DNA of 30,151 nt from Sperchopsis tessellata (Eukaryota > Arthropoda > Insecta > Coleoptera > Hydrophilidae). Positions 21,301-28,708 of the stretch are shown piece after piece. Made by a program: the position numbers and the translations under genes. The stretch covers positions 1 to 30,151 of the forward strand of contig JAWQRN010000409.1 of assembly GCA_033557685.1 (NCBI GenBank), read 5' to 3'. Below the pieces are notes generated by a model. The model was given only the letters and a program-made list of their open reading frames with translations. It did not search any database and was not told the origin of the DNA. How positions within the stretch are numbered: the first letter of the stretch is position 1; each line of letters opens with the position of its first letter.

Positions 21301-22720
21301 CATAGTTGTGAAAACAGCATCAGGAAAAAATGTAGTTCTTAAAGTTGTGCCTAGTGATAATGTACAACAGGTAATTATATTTATTATTTATCATGGTCAT
21401 CAACCAGTGTAATATAGATTCATTGTTTACAACAGATTATGATAGATTTGATGCTGGCAGTTTGATATAATTTTTCTTCCTTTCTTTCGCTGAATATCAT
21501 CATTCATATCATTACTTAAAGAAATTGTTAAATTATCGTGAAGCAAAGATTATTTATGAACTAATCATTTTGATCTTGGTGTCTTTTAAACTTCAAAAGA
21601 AATTATAATTAATAACTGAAAATAAACAATTACTGTAAATCGTTATTGTGCATCTTAACTGAAGTTAATACAGCGATAAAATTTTCAATGCACTTATAAA
21701 AATAACCCAATGCTTGCAGCCATAATTTCAAACGAAGAAACTGCAAATGTGTGCAATGTCTCCCAAATTCAATTTTTTAGTTGGGGATTAAAATTATCTC
21801 AACATGTTTCTTTCTATACGGCCCTCTGGTTAAGATATATATCTTGCAGACAATAATATCCCATAGAAAAAAATTACCTGTATTCATCGAAACTTTGTAA
21901 CTTTATTTTGCTGATATTACTTTTCAGAATTTTGAAAATATTTATGTGGAGCAAACTTCTACATTTCAGTAGAGTTTCCAAAAAAGATAAAAATTAAAAT
22001 AATATGTACACGAGTTCCTGCACAACACAGTATTTTGTTGTATACAACACAGTATTTTGTTGTACACAGCACAGTATTTTGTTGTACACAACACAGTATT
22101 TTGTTGTATACAACACAGTATTTTGTTGTACACAACACAGTATTTTGTTGTACACAACACAATATTTAGTTGTAGACAACACAGTATTTTGTTGTACACA
22201 ACACAGTATTTTGTTGTACGCAACACAGTAATATTTTCATTTAGAAATGGCTGAATTGTTGAACTGTACTTTCGCAAGGAACATCTGTCTCCTTATAACT
22301 ACCCTTTGTGCAACGATTTATTTACTTTTCATATTTTTTACTCTAAACCATGTACAATCAAAATACTTTTTTAAATGTCTAAATTTTACCTTTCAGCAAA
22401 ATGGAAAGACTTATTTGTTGCAAACAAAAGCTATTAGTGTGAACCCTTTGGATTCTTCAACAGTGGAAGAAGAGGAAGGTAACTTCACGGTTGTGGAAGA
22501 AGGTACATGTATACTTGAAGATGAGATCGAGATTAAGCAGGAAGAAGATCCACTTCTGAAGGTGGAGCCAATAGAGGAGGAATGTGAAGAAGTCATTAAT
22601 GAAAATGCATTCTTGAGTGAGGAGTTGTTTGATAGCGAACTAATCACAAAAACATTTGAGGATGAAGTGTTTGTGAATGAGGTTACTATAGAAGACAGTA
22701 AGGAGGAAGTTGCAGCCTAG
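9283..22720 (+). CDS. TGIF: TGIF-family TALE homeobox transcription factor, five coding exons
   Basis: Coding exons 9283-9319, 16311-16632, 17828-18100, 21220-21370 and 22397-22720 sum to 1107 nt (368 residues plus TAG). Every junction is GT/AG and phases fit (1, 2, 2, 0). Residues 24-62 are acidic. The homeodomain spans about 65-125, with the TALE-type helix1-helix2 loop (NAYP, 88-91) and helix-3 motif WFINARRR (113-120), followed by YLPDM and the TGIF-typical YTISRRGK (136-143). Residues 140-162 are very basic and could be a nuclear localisation signal. The rest is acidic, ending KEEVAA. Known TGIF proteins are nuclear repressors that bind TGTCA sites and act in TGF-beta/SMAD and retinoid signalling; Drosophila homologues are achintya and vismay. 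That function is inferred from the homeodomain. The region after about residue 165 is not recognisable to me. The first exon is the least certain part; alternative exons cannot be excluded. Confidence 0.88.
9320..10114 (+). other. 5' part of TGIF intron 1, nothing recognised
   Basis: Starts with the GTGAGT donor. The remainder is AT-rich non-coding sequence without identifiable repeats. Confidence 0.55.
10115..11066 (+). mobile_element. Decayed IS630/Tc1-like DNA transposon remnant
   Basis: AGCACCTCTGG (10115-10125) and its exact complement CCAGAGGTGCT (11056-11066) frame a 952-bp unit. Inside, about 10351-10527 encodes LSIQLRQIVFKHFG, then PLTKICGRFAEATGVSMKVL, a helix-turn-helix of the type at the N-terminus of some arthropod DDE transposases. 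About 10698-10770 encodes ECLRKVVHGVEFCWQKQ, like the later LRKVL..GF.W.K block. Stops and missing catalytic core show a dead copy. A real exon is an alternative, since ACCGGT|GTGAGT at about 10504 resembles a donor, but the matching second block favours a transposon. The superfamily assignment is from motif memory. Confidence 0.45.
11178..12000. mobile_element. Non-coding TIR element with subterminal palindromes
   Basis: The left end ATGTTATGGCCAACGTCTAA (from 11178) pairs with the complement of the right end, ATGTTATGGCTAAAGTTTAA (from 12000 inward). The match extends with gaps to about 40 bp. Near both ends are variants of a palindromic motif: AGTTTATAAACT (11225-11236), AGTTTGTAAACT (11282-11293), and a TTTATAAACTGGCTAGTTTA run near 11881-11900. 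Such subterminal motif clusters are typical of transposase-binding regions in hAT or Mutator elements. No transposase is encoded; the frames at 11404-11789 are hydrophobic AT-rich chance frames. No clear target-site duplication was found. Confidence 0.6.
12115..12389. mobile_element. Small MITE-like inverted-repeat unit
   Basis: The left end AATTTTAATATTTGAT (12115-12130) matches the complement of the right end, AATTTTGATATTTGAT (12389 inward). Both continue to GCAAAC(T/C)GGC after an offset. The left end itself holds a perfect 10-bp-arm hairpin (12121-12143, loop AAA). TAGCTGTTGTAT occurs outside on both sides (about 12064 and 12395). No coding potential. Confidence 0.5.
12640..13860 (+). 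mobile_element. Penelope-like retroelement, truncated, RT core deleted, GIY-YIG region kept
   Basis: The N-terminal part (about 12640-12996) includes GLLVTRADKGSCVVILNKYD, the ADKG..VV block that opens Penelope-like RT. After a frame change, 13047-13101 reads MNPSVSRLYGLPKIHKEG and then a stop, followed by MRPVV. The sequence jumps from there to AHRLAFFNSLFHRLFFIPLS, a segment that lies after the RT thumb, so the palm with the catalytic aspartates is deleted. SGVYFLLCGCGAEFIWQTGR (13503-13562) is the GIY-YIG endonuclease core. A frameshift near 13670 moves the C-terminus to another frame (KRKKLDIAGCLEIYI). The element lies in TGIF intron 1 in the gene's orientation. The 3' flank to about 14110 (CCTGAAGATGTC near 14078) may be its untranslated end. 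Confidence 0.8.
13107..13757 (+). pseudogene. Penelope-like ORF fragment with degenerate GIY-YIG endonuclease domain
   Basis: The 216-codon frame covers the post-RT linker (residues 11-60) and the GIY-YIG domain (about 134-185). GVY is at 135-137 and the Cys-Gly-Cys-Gly motif at 141-144. The usual YIG is changed to FIW at 147-149, followed by QTGR (150-153) and KEHI (160-163). Loss of the second-motif glycine, together with loss of the RT palm, predicts no activity. The last 40 residues are a frameshift product. Confidence 0.75.
13861..14165 (+). other. Intron sequence, possibly Penelope 3' untranslated region
   Basis: No coding signal beyond chance frames. It may be the tail of the Penelope-like element. 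Confidence 0.4.
14166..14693. repeat. Foldback element with long near-perfect hairpin, bracketed by 18-bp direct repeats
   Basis: The inner arms 14319-14388 and 14461-14530 are reverse complements at 67 of 70 positions, around a 72-base loop. Weaker pairing with gaps extends outward to ATTTCCGACC (14193-14202) and GGTCGGAAAT (14648-14657). An 18-bp direct repeat ATGTAGAGTATAT(A/G)ATTT (14166-14183 and 14676-14693, one mismatch) lies just outside. This is the structure of a foldback transposon or a long hairpin-forming MITE. It is intronic to TGIF. No coding potential. Confidence 0.85.
14694..16310 (+). other. 3' part of TGIF intron 1, nothing recognised
   Basis: AT-rich sequence ending in the acceptor tttctag. 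The frame at 14856-15056 is hydrophobic and compositionally random. No repeat families recognised. Confidence 0.55.
16311..16632 (+). CDS. TGIF: TGIF coding exon 2: acidic N-terminus and most of the homeodomain
   Basis: The exon encodes residues 14-119 plus two bases of Arg120. The acceptor is tttctag at 16304-16310 and the donor is AG|GTATGT at 16632/16633. The first third is acidic with a Ser/Glu cluster (residues 19-41) and a duplicated QYEEP motif (36-40, 49-53). The homeodomain starts at about KRRG (65-68) and includes LPKNAVKILKNWLYEHR (helix 1), the NAYP loop and most of helix 3. The open frame can be read back through the acceptor to an ATG at 16301, but that ATG overlaps the splice site and is probably not used. 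This is the clearest host coding sequence in the window. Confidence 0.93.
16921..17740 (-). mobile_element. 5'-truncated RTE-type non-LTR retrotransposon, antisense in TGIF intron 2
   Basis: On the - strand from about 17735 the sequence reads RVRQGDTISPKLFSAALECM, an RT block of RTE-like elements. LRKLNWEQKGIKVNGD follows, then RMNLRKTKVML, and in a shifted frame YMYLGQLITMDGDISLKI and VFGQCVLPVVTN. A C-terminal part (about 17110-16935) gives RPRRRPNDRWNREL and GVALVQQW. The 3' end is a (TGA)n run (+ strand tcatcatcatcatcat at 16921-16936), typical of RTE tails. Stops, frameshifts, loss of the FADD block and 5' truncation mark it as dead. It is inserted between the two exons that together encode the homeodomain. 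Confidence 0.8.
17828..18100 (+). CDS. TGIF: TGIF coding exon 3: end of homeodomain, TGIF box, basic region
   Basis: The exon completes Arg120 and encodes residues 121-210. The acceptor is gtttcag at 17821-17827 and the donor is GG|GTAAGT at 18100/18101. It begins YLPDMMRREGYDP and continues to YTISRRGK, the segment that follows the homeodomain in TGIF proteins and separates them from Meis, Pbx and Irx. A basic run (about 140-162, RRGKRMK then RKRRKQMRQDR) fits a bipartite nuclear signal. It is followed by a Ser/Asp/Glu-rich stretch (163-182). The splice join rebuilds the expected RRR of helix 3, which supports the exon 2 to exon 3 connection. Confidence 0.92.
18101..18610 (+). other. 5' part of TGIF intron 3, nothing recognised
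   Basis: Begins with the GTAAGT donor. AT-rich, no coding or repeat signal identified. Confidence 0.5.
18611..18966. repeat. Diverged tandem duplication, period about 178 bp
   Basis: 18611-18788 and 18789-18966 are two copies that share AATTTAAATTTGAAATAGTA, TGAGTAAAATCTTAA and CTATTAAACTGTCAAG in the same order, with indels and substitutions. An old intronic duplication. Confidence 0.85.
18967..19912 (+). other. TGIF intron 3, nothing recognised
   Basis: No coding signal. The short frame at 19580-19765 lacks protein-like composition. It ends at the TA target of the mariner element. Confidence 0.5.
19913..20841 (+). mobile_element. Internally deleted mariner with clear terminal inverted repeats
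   Basis: The 5' TIR (19913-19940, starting TTAGGGGGACCGGAATGTAA) matches the complement of the 3' TIR (20814-20841) at 25 of 28 positions. TA flanks both sides (19911-19912 and 20842-20843). At 929 bp it is shorter than the usual 1.3 kb. The transposase start (MGEMANQIPEEVYIQHCMIF, from 20073) and HKGSNATVATKNICDVYPN are present, then a deletion jumps to FFDRLITGDEKWVLY. LHPKKALLCVWW, QHDNVRPHC and SPDIAPSDFHLF follow, so all three catalytic aspartates are visible. In-frame stops, a second small deletion after DNVRPHC and frame changes make it non-autonomous. It shares little with the 4.3-kb mariner. Confidence 0.9.
20570..20770 (+). pseudogene. Mariner transposase C-terminal fragment
   Basis: After a TGA that interrupts RSLQHFL (about 20618) the frame reads EKKFENFDDIQNAISRYF, then RWQMVVDNEGDFIID to a TAA at 20768. 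This is the usual mariner C-terminus ending in YIID-like residues. It belongs to the 19913-20841 element. The first 16 residues of the open frame are out of the transposase frame. Confidence 0.8.
20844..21219 (+). other. 3' end of TGIF intron 3
   Basis: AT-rich. A TGTATTTT(T/G)TATTTAAATT motif recurs at about 21090-21185. Ends in attacag. Confidence 0.5.
21220..21370 (+). CDS. TGIF: TGIF coding exon 4
   Basis: The exon completes Gly211 and encodes residues 212-261 (SQNIHVQEYEENV through DNVQQ). The acceptor is attacag|G at 21219/21220 and the donor is CAG|GTAATT at 21370/21371. Phases fit both neighbours. Assignment to this gene rests on phase, strand, spacing and the Glu/Val-rich composition shared with the last exon. 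I know no domain here. The run VIVVKTASGKNVVLKVVP (239-254 region) is hydrophobic/basic and looks like a conserved structured piece rather than linker. Confidence 0.8.
21371..22022 (+). other. 5' part of TGIF intron 4, nothing recognised
   Basis: Starts GTAATT. No coding or repeat signal apart from the array that follows. Confidence 0.5.
22023..22230. repeat. 22-bp palindromic tandem array, 9.4 copies, with 66-bp higher-order period
   Basis: Units begin CAACACAGTATTTTGTTGTA at 22023, 22045, 22067, 22089, 22111, 22133, 22155, 22177 and 22199, with a partial at 22221. The last two bases of successive units are TA, CA, CA, TA, CA, CA, GA, CA, CG, so triplets of units repeat. Across unit junctions TGTTGTATACAACA is a perfect 14-bp palindrome and TGTTGTACACAACA a near one. 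The array is open in many frames on both strands only because its unit lacks stops; it is intronic. Confidence 0.95.
22397..22720 (+). CDS. TGIF: TGIF last coding exon: acidic tail with two SUMO-consensus motifs
   Basis: The exon follows acceptor tttcag at 22391-22396 and encodes residues 262-368 to a TAG at 22718-22720. It starts QNGKTYLLQT. From about residue 284 it is dominated by Glu and Asp. IKQE (307-310) and LKVE (315-318, followed by Pro) both match psi-K-x-E and sit eight residues apart. PLDSS (278-282) resembles the CtBP-binding PLDLS motif known near the N-terminus of vertebrate TGIF1, with one residue different. The frame is open upstream of 22397 to about 22247, but that part is AT-rich and poor in the biased residues, so it is taken as intron. 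Confidence 0.83.
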   Translation, partial: QNGKTYLLQTKAISVNPLDSSTVEEEEGNFTVVEEGTCILEDEIEIKQEEDPLLKVEPIEEECEEVINENAFLSEELFDSELITKTFEDEVFVNEVTIEDSKEEVAA

Positions 22721-22867
22721 AATTAGTTAATTTCGTTTTAAGTTTGTATAACTACTGTATGGAATCTGGATGGCGAAAAATAGGGAGTTTTCAAATATTT
22801 ATTGTATAATTTTGTTTGTTTATTAAGTTGTTTTAAAATTTTAAAGAGTTTTTCCGTTACTATTCGA

Positions 22868-22918
22868 AATAAAATTTTTTGATTGAAAAATGCTGGATAT
22901 TTTTTTGGAATAAATAAA
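22868..22918 (+). promoter_or_regulatory. TGIF: TGIF polyadenylation signals
   Basis: AATAAA occurs at 22868-22873, 22909-22914 and 22913-22918, 150-200 bp after the stop. Cleavage would be expected at roughly 22890-22945, giving a short 3' UTR. Later AATAAA hexamers also occur in this AT-rich DNA, so a longer 3' UTR is possible. Confidence 0.6.
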
Positions 22919-22929
22919 AATTCTTAGAT

Positions 22930-24164
22930 ACGGTCAGGACATTTGAAAATATTTTAATTTTTTCTAAGTTTATCTATCATTTGAAATTTATATTTGTTAT
23001 AGTCAATTAAATCTTTGCTTTATTTATTTATTTTTTCTCTCTAAATATGTACCGTGTATAAAATTCGTTACCATGTGATTTTGGCATTATTTCTCACTAT
23101 ATTTACTTCATGTATGACAAAAAATGTAAACATGTTTAGTCTATTGGGCCACTAATATCTTTTAGCTAATGATTCTTAGCAAATGTTATGTTCAAATATT
23201 TCTGTGGATGTGATAATCGAATTTAATTATTTTAGTTTAATCACAGACAAAAACAGGATTTTTCTATTAAGAAAAGATTATTACATATCATATTGAATAA
23301 GCTGTAGTGAAAAATAATTGGCAATCTCATGGTACCAGACGGTATACCAGGTTTTTCAGAAAAATGGAAACTTTCATTTTCATTATTTAAATGTGTACAT
23401 TTTTTTATTAATGATGTTATATTCTTTCATTATATTTATTTAACATTTATAATTTTACTACATTTTTCTGCCATAATGCTTGTTCTCTAAAACAACTTAT
23501 TTAATAAAATAAAGTATAAATTAAAAGAGCAACTGATAGGTATTTCTTATTCTATATGATTTAAGTGCTTTCTCAAGTCAAAGTTTAGAACTTATTAGTT
23601 TATAGATACTTAATATAACTTGCCCATGATAACAAGCTGCCGAGAGAATCTTGATAGAAAAACTCTGTAAATTCGGCACTGACTGTTAATTACTTAAAAG
23701 TCTTGTTATTTTTTCAAAGATCTAAAAGTCAATCTATAGTAATTTTGTGTTATAAACTGCCCTTCAAAGACATCACCAATAATTTTGTCCTCTCTACGCA
23801 ATAATGTTATCCTGGACACAAAGTAGTGTGCATGTGCAACAAAGTAGTTTTATTAATGCCTTGAAAAGTGTAGGTACATTCTTAGCTGTCAAAAACTCGT
23901 GTAAATTAATAATTCATTTTTAAAGTAAGAAGGCTGCCATAATTTATTATACATTAAGGAAAAAAAAATAAAATATTTGTATATTTGCATTTTTTTATAA
24001 ATATGATTTTGTTTAAATCTATAATGGTTTCAAGTATTAACATAATTGCCCTTTAACTTGTGTTTAGTGTTAGCTTCAAGTGTTTTTTTTTACTTTCTTT
24101 TACGGTGTAAAGAAATGATGAATATTTTCGATCTTTAGATTTTTGTGGAAATATCCGTTTTGAA
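22930..24164. other. Downstream of TGIF, nothing recognised
   Basis: AT-rich intergenic DNA or extended 3' UTR. No open frame with coding character. Confidence 0.5.
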
Positions 24165-24545
24165 ATAATGTCTGTGAGTTTGTCTATGGACACTCTAGCA
24201 CGAAACAGTTTGAGTTATGAATACAAAAATTAGCAAGCTTTTTATATTAATTGTGAGATTTTAATGAATTTTGGATAAAATCGATTAACTGGATGTGGTA
24301 CTTTCTGTCTGACACTATTGTTGTCCAAAAGCTCTAAGCTATGGGGATACAAATTCATAACCTTCTAGCATTAATTTTGAGATCCCATTGAAATTTGAAG
24401 AAAATATATCAACTGGAAGTTGTCTGTCTGTTCGCGAACTAAACAATTTGAACTATGAAGACAAACATTTGTAAATAAGTTTTTAATATTATTTTCAAGA
24501 TACAAGAGAATTTCAGAAAAAAATTATCAACCAGAAGCAGTACTT
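24165..24545. repeat. Three diverged tandem copies of an approximately 115-bp repeat
   Basis: Copies share the order TGTCTGT, then a variant of TTTGAGTTATGAATACAAA (about 24209, 24332, 24448), then a GAGAT-like segment, then a TATCAACTGGAAG-like end (about 24289, 24408, 24520). Substitution is heavy, so the array is old. Confidence 0.7.
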
Positions 24546-24570
24546 TTGGGGTACCATATTTATTTTGAAT

Positions 24571-24594
24571 GGGTGGGGTGGGGAAAAGGAGGGG
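24571..24594 (+). other. G-quadruplex-forming motif
   Basis: GGGTGGGGTGGGG followed by AAAAGGA and GGGG gives four G-runs with loops of 1, 1 and 7, in an otherwise very AT-rich region. Confidence 0.7.
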
Positions 24595-24599
24595 AACAT

Positions 24600-26743
24600 A
24601 CGTCTGATGTGGAAATTATAATTGTCACTCTCAACTTCTCAAATTGCCCTCGTTTATTATATACATTTTTCAAATCGTTTTAGTTGTACATTAGAGAACC
24701 TTACGGATACAATGTATGGATTTTTTTTATACTAAGTTAATCATTCTTTTCTTCTTGCTCCATAAAAGAAAGTCTTGTAGTGACACACCTGCTTTTCTTC
24801 TCACATAAAAGGAAATTAGAAAAAGTATTTGATCACATTATCTTCAACTCAGCTGTTGTTGATACTAAATTTATCATATACCATTTGGTGCAGAATTTGT
24901 GTTTTCTATATTTTTATTTATTCTATCACTGATTCTGCAGCGTTTCCCATATATTTAGAATTTATGGGAGCTTTGTGTTAAAAGATGTGGTGCTGTCTCC
25001 GAATACCAATTATTTTCCTATGAATGTGGAATTTTTGCATCAGTAATTGTAGTTAACCAGTTCTGAATAGTCAGCTGTTGTGAATTTGATTTTTGATATA
25101 TGGAAAGAACAATCTTTAACATTATACTCTGGCCATGTATTGATGCGCATCAACATTTCTTATTAGTTGTGGTGGGGAACTTGGTTTGTCTTAAGCGTAT
25201 TTAATGTAAATATGGATGATTGTACAGTCAAGGGAGAAAGCGATGCATTTTAAATTGCAAATTATTTGTATCGTCTTGAAATGTTTGCCTGCCTAGCTTT
25301 ATTCTCTATCTTTGCAGTGCTAACTACCACCAGAAATTTGCCTCGTTGAGTTTTTTTACACTCTGAAAATTTTACTTCTTTGACAATTTATTTCTCAACC
25401 GTTAGAGATCATAAAGACTTGCTACTTGTAGAAGATATTAAACTTTGAACCAATAAATAAAATAAAAAACTAATTCCCATAAATAAATAACGATACAACT
25501 CCAATACAGAAGAATGAATTTAGGTATAGAGATAATCTATCAAATTCCATCTAGTTCAGAAAGGATCAGGATATAAACAAAATATCGCTTACTAAACCGG
25601 TAGAAAGATTGAACTGTTACATTATTCAACGATTGACATTATCAGTATAACCAAAACAAAGATTGTGCGCCACTTGAGATGTTAATGCAATTTAAATTAA
25701 TACATATGCATATAAAACACTACAAAAATTAAATAATGTTAAAAAAATATGTCTGATGTTTTAATAACAAACACAATATGAATATTAGGGTACTCCCGGA
25801 GCCAGGCAAAAAGTATTCAAATATTTTTGTGTTTTATTGTTTTGTAAAATTAGGACCCGTCACTATTTGTTAAAAAATTGCTCTTTGCACAAGCCAGCAT
25901 GAGATAGTAAACACTATTAACCACTCAAGCAGTTCCAACTTCTTTATATGTTGCACTGCTCTGGGGCATTATTCATGCTCAGAGCTAAATGTGTTAAGGA
26001 CAATTGACTACAGAGTCCAGGTCACATATCTACATCCAACATAATGTTCATAACACTTTCTTGGACAGAGCTAATTACTAAGGGGGTTATAAGAGTCATT
26101 TGAAAAGACATTAGTAGGCAACATCAACACAAAAATGACTGCATATGTAAATGCTGTCCTCAGAAGTGTTAAATTAAATATCCTATTTTTTCTTCTTATT
26201 TTAAATTTGTCACTTAAGAGTACAGTATTGTTACCCTAAGTTTAAAGCATTGTATCTCAAAAATCAATGGACAAGTGTTTTATGCACTATGTATTTCTAT
26301 GTAACAAAATCTAATTTTTCATAAAAATTAGAGTTATGAAGTTTTGAAATTAAGGTTAATTATGTAGCATTACCTATATTCATCTGTTTATTTTTAAGTA
26401 GCTTAAGCAGTGACCAATATTTTAACTATTTGAACGCACAGAACTTGTATTTCAGATATTAGTGAAGACACATTATGCTACTTATCACTTATTGTATCAT
26501 ACCAAGTGTTAAATAAACATGTAGGGAACAGCTGCAAACTAAGATAACTTTTTTAAATTGAATTCATAAAATACTTGCTATAATTTAGTTATATAAAATA
26601 TATCCTTATGCCTACCTTTTGTATTTTTTATGTATTTAACATATAATGAAACTGCGAATTTAAGCACTTAAAATAAAAAAATACAAAAATCTGATTTTTG
26701 AAAAATGTCTTCCAGCTAACATTTTAAATAATCTCTTCAATCG
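24600..26743. other. Intergenic, nothing recognised
   Basis: No coding frames, RNA genes or repeat families identified in this AT-rich stretch. Confidence 0.5.
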
Positions 26744-26967
26744 GTGCTGCCACCTATTGGCTACTATACACATGGAGCCTACATTTTCCTTGAATTCTGT
26801 TAGATGACACAGTTGTAACGGACTGTGTTAAGATAAACAAAATAATGGAATTAAAGTTCATTCTGAAATACTTGTTTGTGTTTCACACTTACTAATGATC
26901 ATCAGCAAGCAATATTCTGAAACAATAAATTGTTAAAATTAAAAGTGCTGCCGCCTATTGGATACTA
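26744..26967. repeat. Direct repeat pair, 201 bp apart
   Basis: GTGCTGCCACCTATTGGCTA (from 26744) and GTGCTGCCGCCTATTGGATA (from 26945) match at 21 of 23 positions when extended to CTA. They could be termini of a repeat or parts of two related copies. Confidence 0.7.
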
Positions 26968-27285
26968 CATACATTGTATATAGTAGATTGTTCAGATTCC
27001 ATCTTTCTGCTTCCGCTATGATAAACGTTTCGTTTGAATCTAATGGAAATGATTACTTCTTTTTATTGTCCTTTAGTCTTTTAACAAGCGATAAAACTCA
27101 CTGGGCTATGCCACATTCAACAAAATATGCTTTGTAAATATTCCAAGATATTCAATAAAAAGTTGTATAACTAATTTATATTTATATAACATTTATACAT
27201 ATATATTTATTAATATCATTTTATATAATTATATGTTTAGTTTTGAAGAAATTTTAATAAAATAAAACAAACAGATGTTTTGGGC

Positions 27286-27340
27286 TGGATTCAAACTTGT
27301 GACCTCCAAATATCTACACAGTGAAAGAGCCACCTGTATT
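27286..27340 (-). pseudogene. Decayed tRNA-like or SINE-head fragment
   Basis: The - strand reads GGTGGCTCTTTCACTGTGTA, then TTTGGAGGTCAC and AAGTTTGAATCCAGCCC. The last two blocks match the variable-loop and T-arm (B-box) pattern of a tRNA. The 5' half does not give a clear D-arm or acceptor stem, so a functional tRNA is unlikely. Confidence 0.45.
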
Positions 27341-27578
27341 ATTCTAAAACTCGTATAAGAATGTGAACTTGCTATTATTTACTAAATTTTCTGATTTTGA
27401 TTCAGTTTGACATAATTAACTTTGCAAATATTTACTGATAATAGCTGACGATATTATAACCGATGATAAAAAAATTCATAAATAAGTTCTTACCCAGTTT
27501 AAATCAAAGATAAATAGGTTTAAATGGTCGCTGCAGTAGTTACTTTTTTGGTAAGTTGTAATCATTCTTTTAAAAGTA

Positions 27579-27805
27579 CCAATTCAAATTGGCAGAGTAC
27601 ACACCTTCTTTGTTGCTCTATCAGTCAATAATTGTATCATAGACACAATACAGTTTTTAATTAGGCCATATGACTTAAATTTGTCCAAGGTGAATTCTGG
27701 CAGAATACCTACTCCGAAGGGTATTGTTGTGTTGTGTGGAAATTGACTTGAGTTGAATTTAATTTATCATCAATAAAAATAACAAACACTGCCAATTTAA
27801 ATTGG
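27579..27805. repeat. Short inverted-repeat pair, possible MITE
   Basis: CCAATTCAAATTGGCAGAGT (27579-27598) pairs with the complement of ACTGCCAATTTAAATTGG (27788-27805) with few mismatches, 227 bp overall. Each arm also contains its own palindrome CCAATTYAAATTGG. No target duplication seen. Confidence 0.5.
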
Positions 27806-28708
27806 AAATAGGATAGATGTGCTGCAAACAGAAAACTTAAGTGCCAAGGTAACAAAAACAGGAAGTATAATTAAAAAAGTGACGGGACAAATAAAATTAC
27901 ATACTTGTATCTCAATTTTATTTTTAATAATTGTTTTTTAATATTTTTTTTTATAATATGATTCCATACAATAGTTATAATAAGAATTGGGCTTGTACGT
28001 TGTAATATATTAGTCTAAACAAAGAGATTATTTGTTGAATTGTAGATTCGAGTTAATTTTTTAACCGAGCTATTTTTCATTCATGTAAATTGCTTGTATT
28101 AAGGTAATTTTTGCAACTTTGTAGGTAATTTATGGTGATATGAAATGAACTATAAATTAATATAAATATTGATTTATTTTCTTGTAATTTATATCACCTA
28201 AGCCAGTGAGTTATACAACTAAATAGCCTTTTAAGGCATTATTGCAAGTTCAGGTTGTGTGTACATTTTTTAAGAGAGTTTTGGTTAGAATACTGAATAT
28301 TAATATCTTGTTGGTGTATAATTTTATTAATAATAATTCCGTTAAATAGATTATGCAATATTTTACATTAGTACAGGATGGAATAATGACATTTTTTAAA
28401 ACAAAAGAGTATTATGCTTGAATCATGTTTCAATTTTTATAGAAAGTAAGAGTTCCACATAAATCCAATATGCAGTTATACAAAAAGAAACTTAATTTTA
28501 TAAAGAAAATTTAAATCTACATTCATATCAAATTTTGATAATTGCACTAAGATGTTATTTATTTTTTATATGATACTAAGATTGGCGTGCATTTCCTTAC
28601 GAATGCATAAAAATGAGATTAGTGACTAGCACTGAGAAAGGTCCTCTTTGTTCCTCTAAATTTACTGGTTATTTATTCTCGTGGAAGAATTTAGTTTTCT
28701 GAATGTAT
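27806..28708. other. Intergenic, nothing recognised
   Basis: AT-rich, no coding or RNA signal. Confidence 0.5.

Noticed and set aside
22023..22230. CRISPR-like array
   Set aside because: Units are contiguous with no unique spacers, and the genome is eukaryotic.
21959..22277. Five overlapping open frames on both strands rich in Cys, Val, Tyr and Asn
   Set aside because: They are translations of the 22-bp tandem array. Because 22 is not a multiple of three, every frame cycles through the same stop-free unit. Intron location and perfect periodicity exclude a real gene.
22247..22396. Possible N-terminal extension of the last exon (hydrophobic, Cys-rich)
   Set aside because: The tttcag acceptor at 22391-22396 joins in phase with exon 4, and composition changes sharply at 22397. 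The upstream part looks like intron.
27286..27340. Functional tRNA gene on the - strand
   Set aside because: Only the T-arm and variable-loop pattern is good. No pairing acceptor stem or clear anticodon arm was found.
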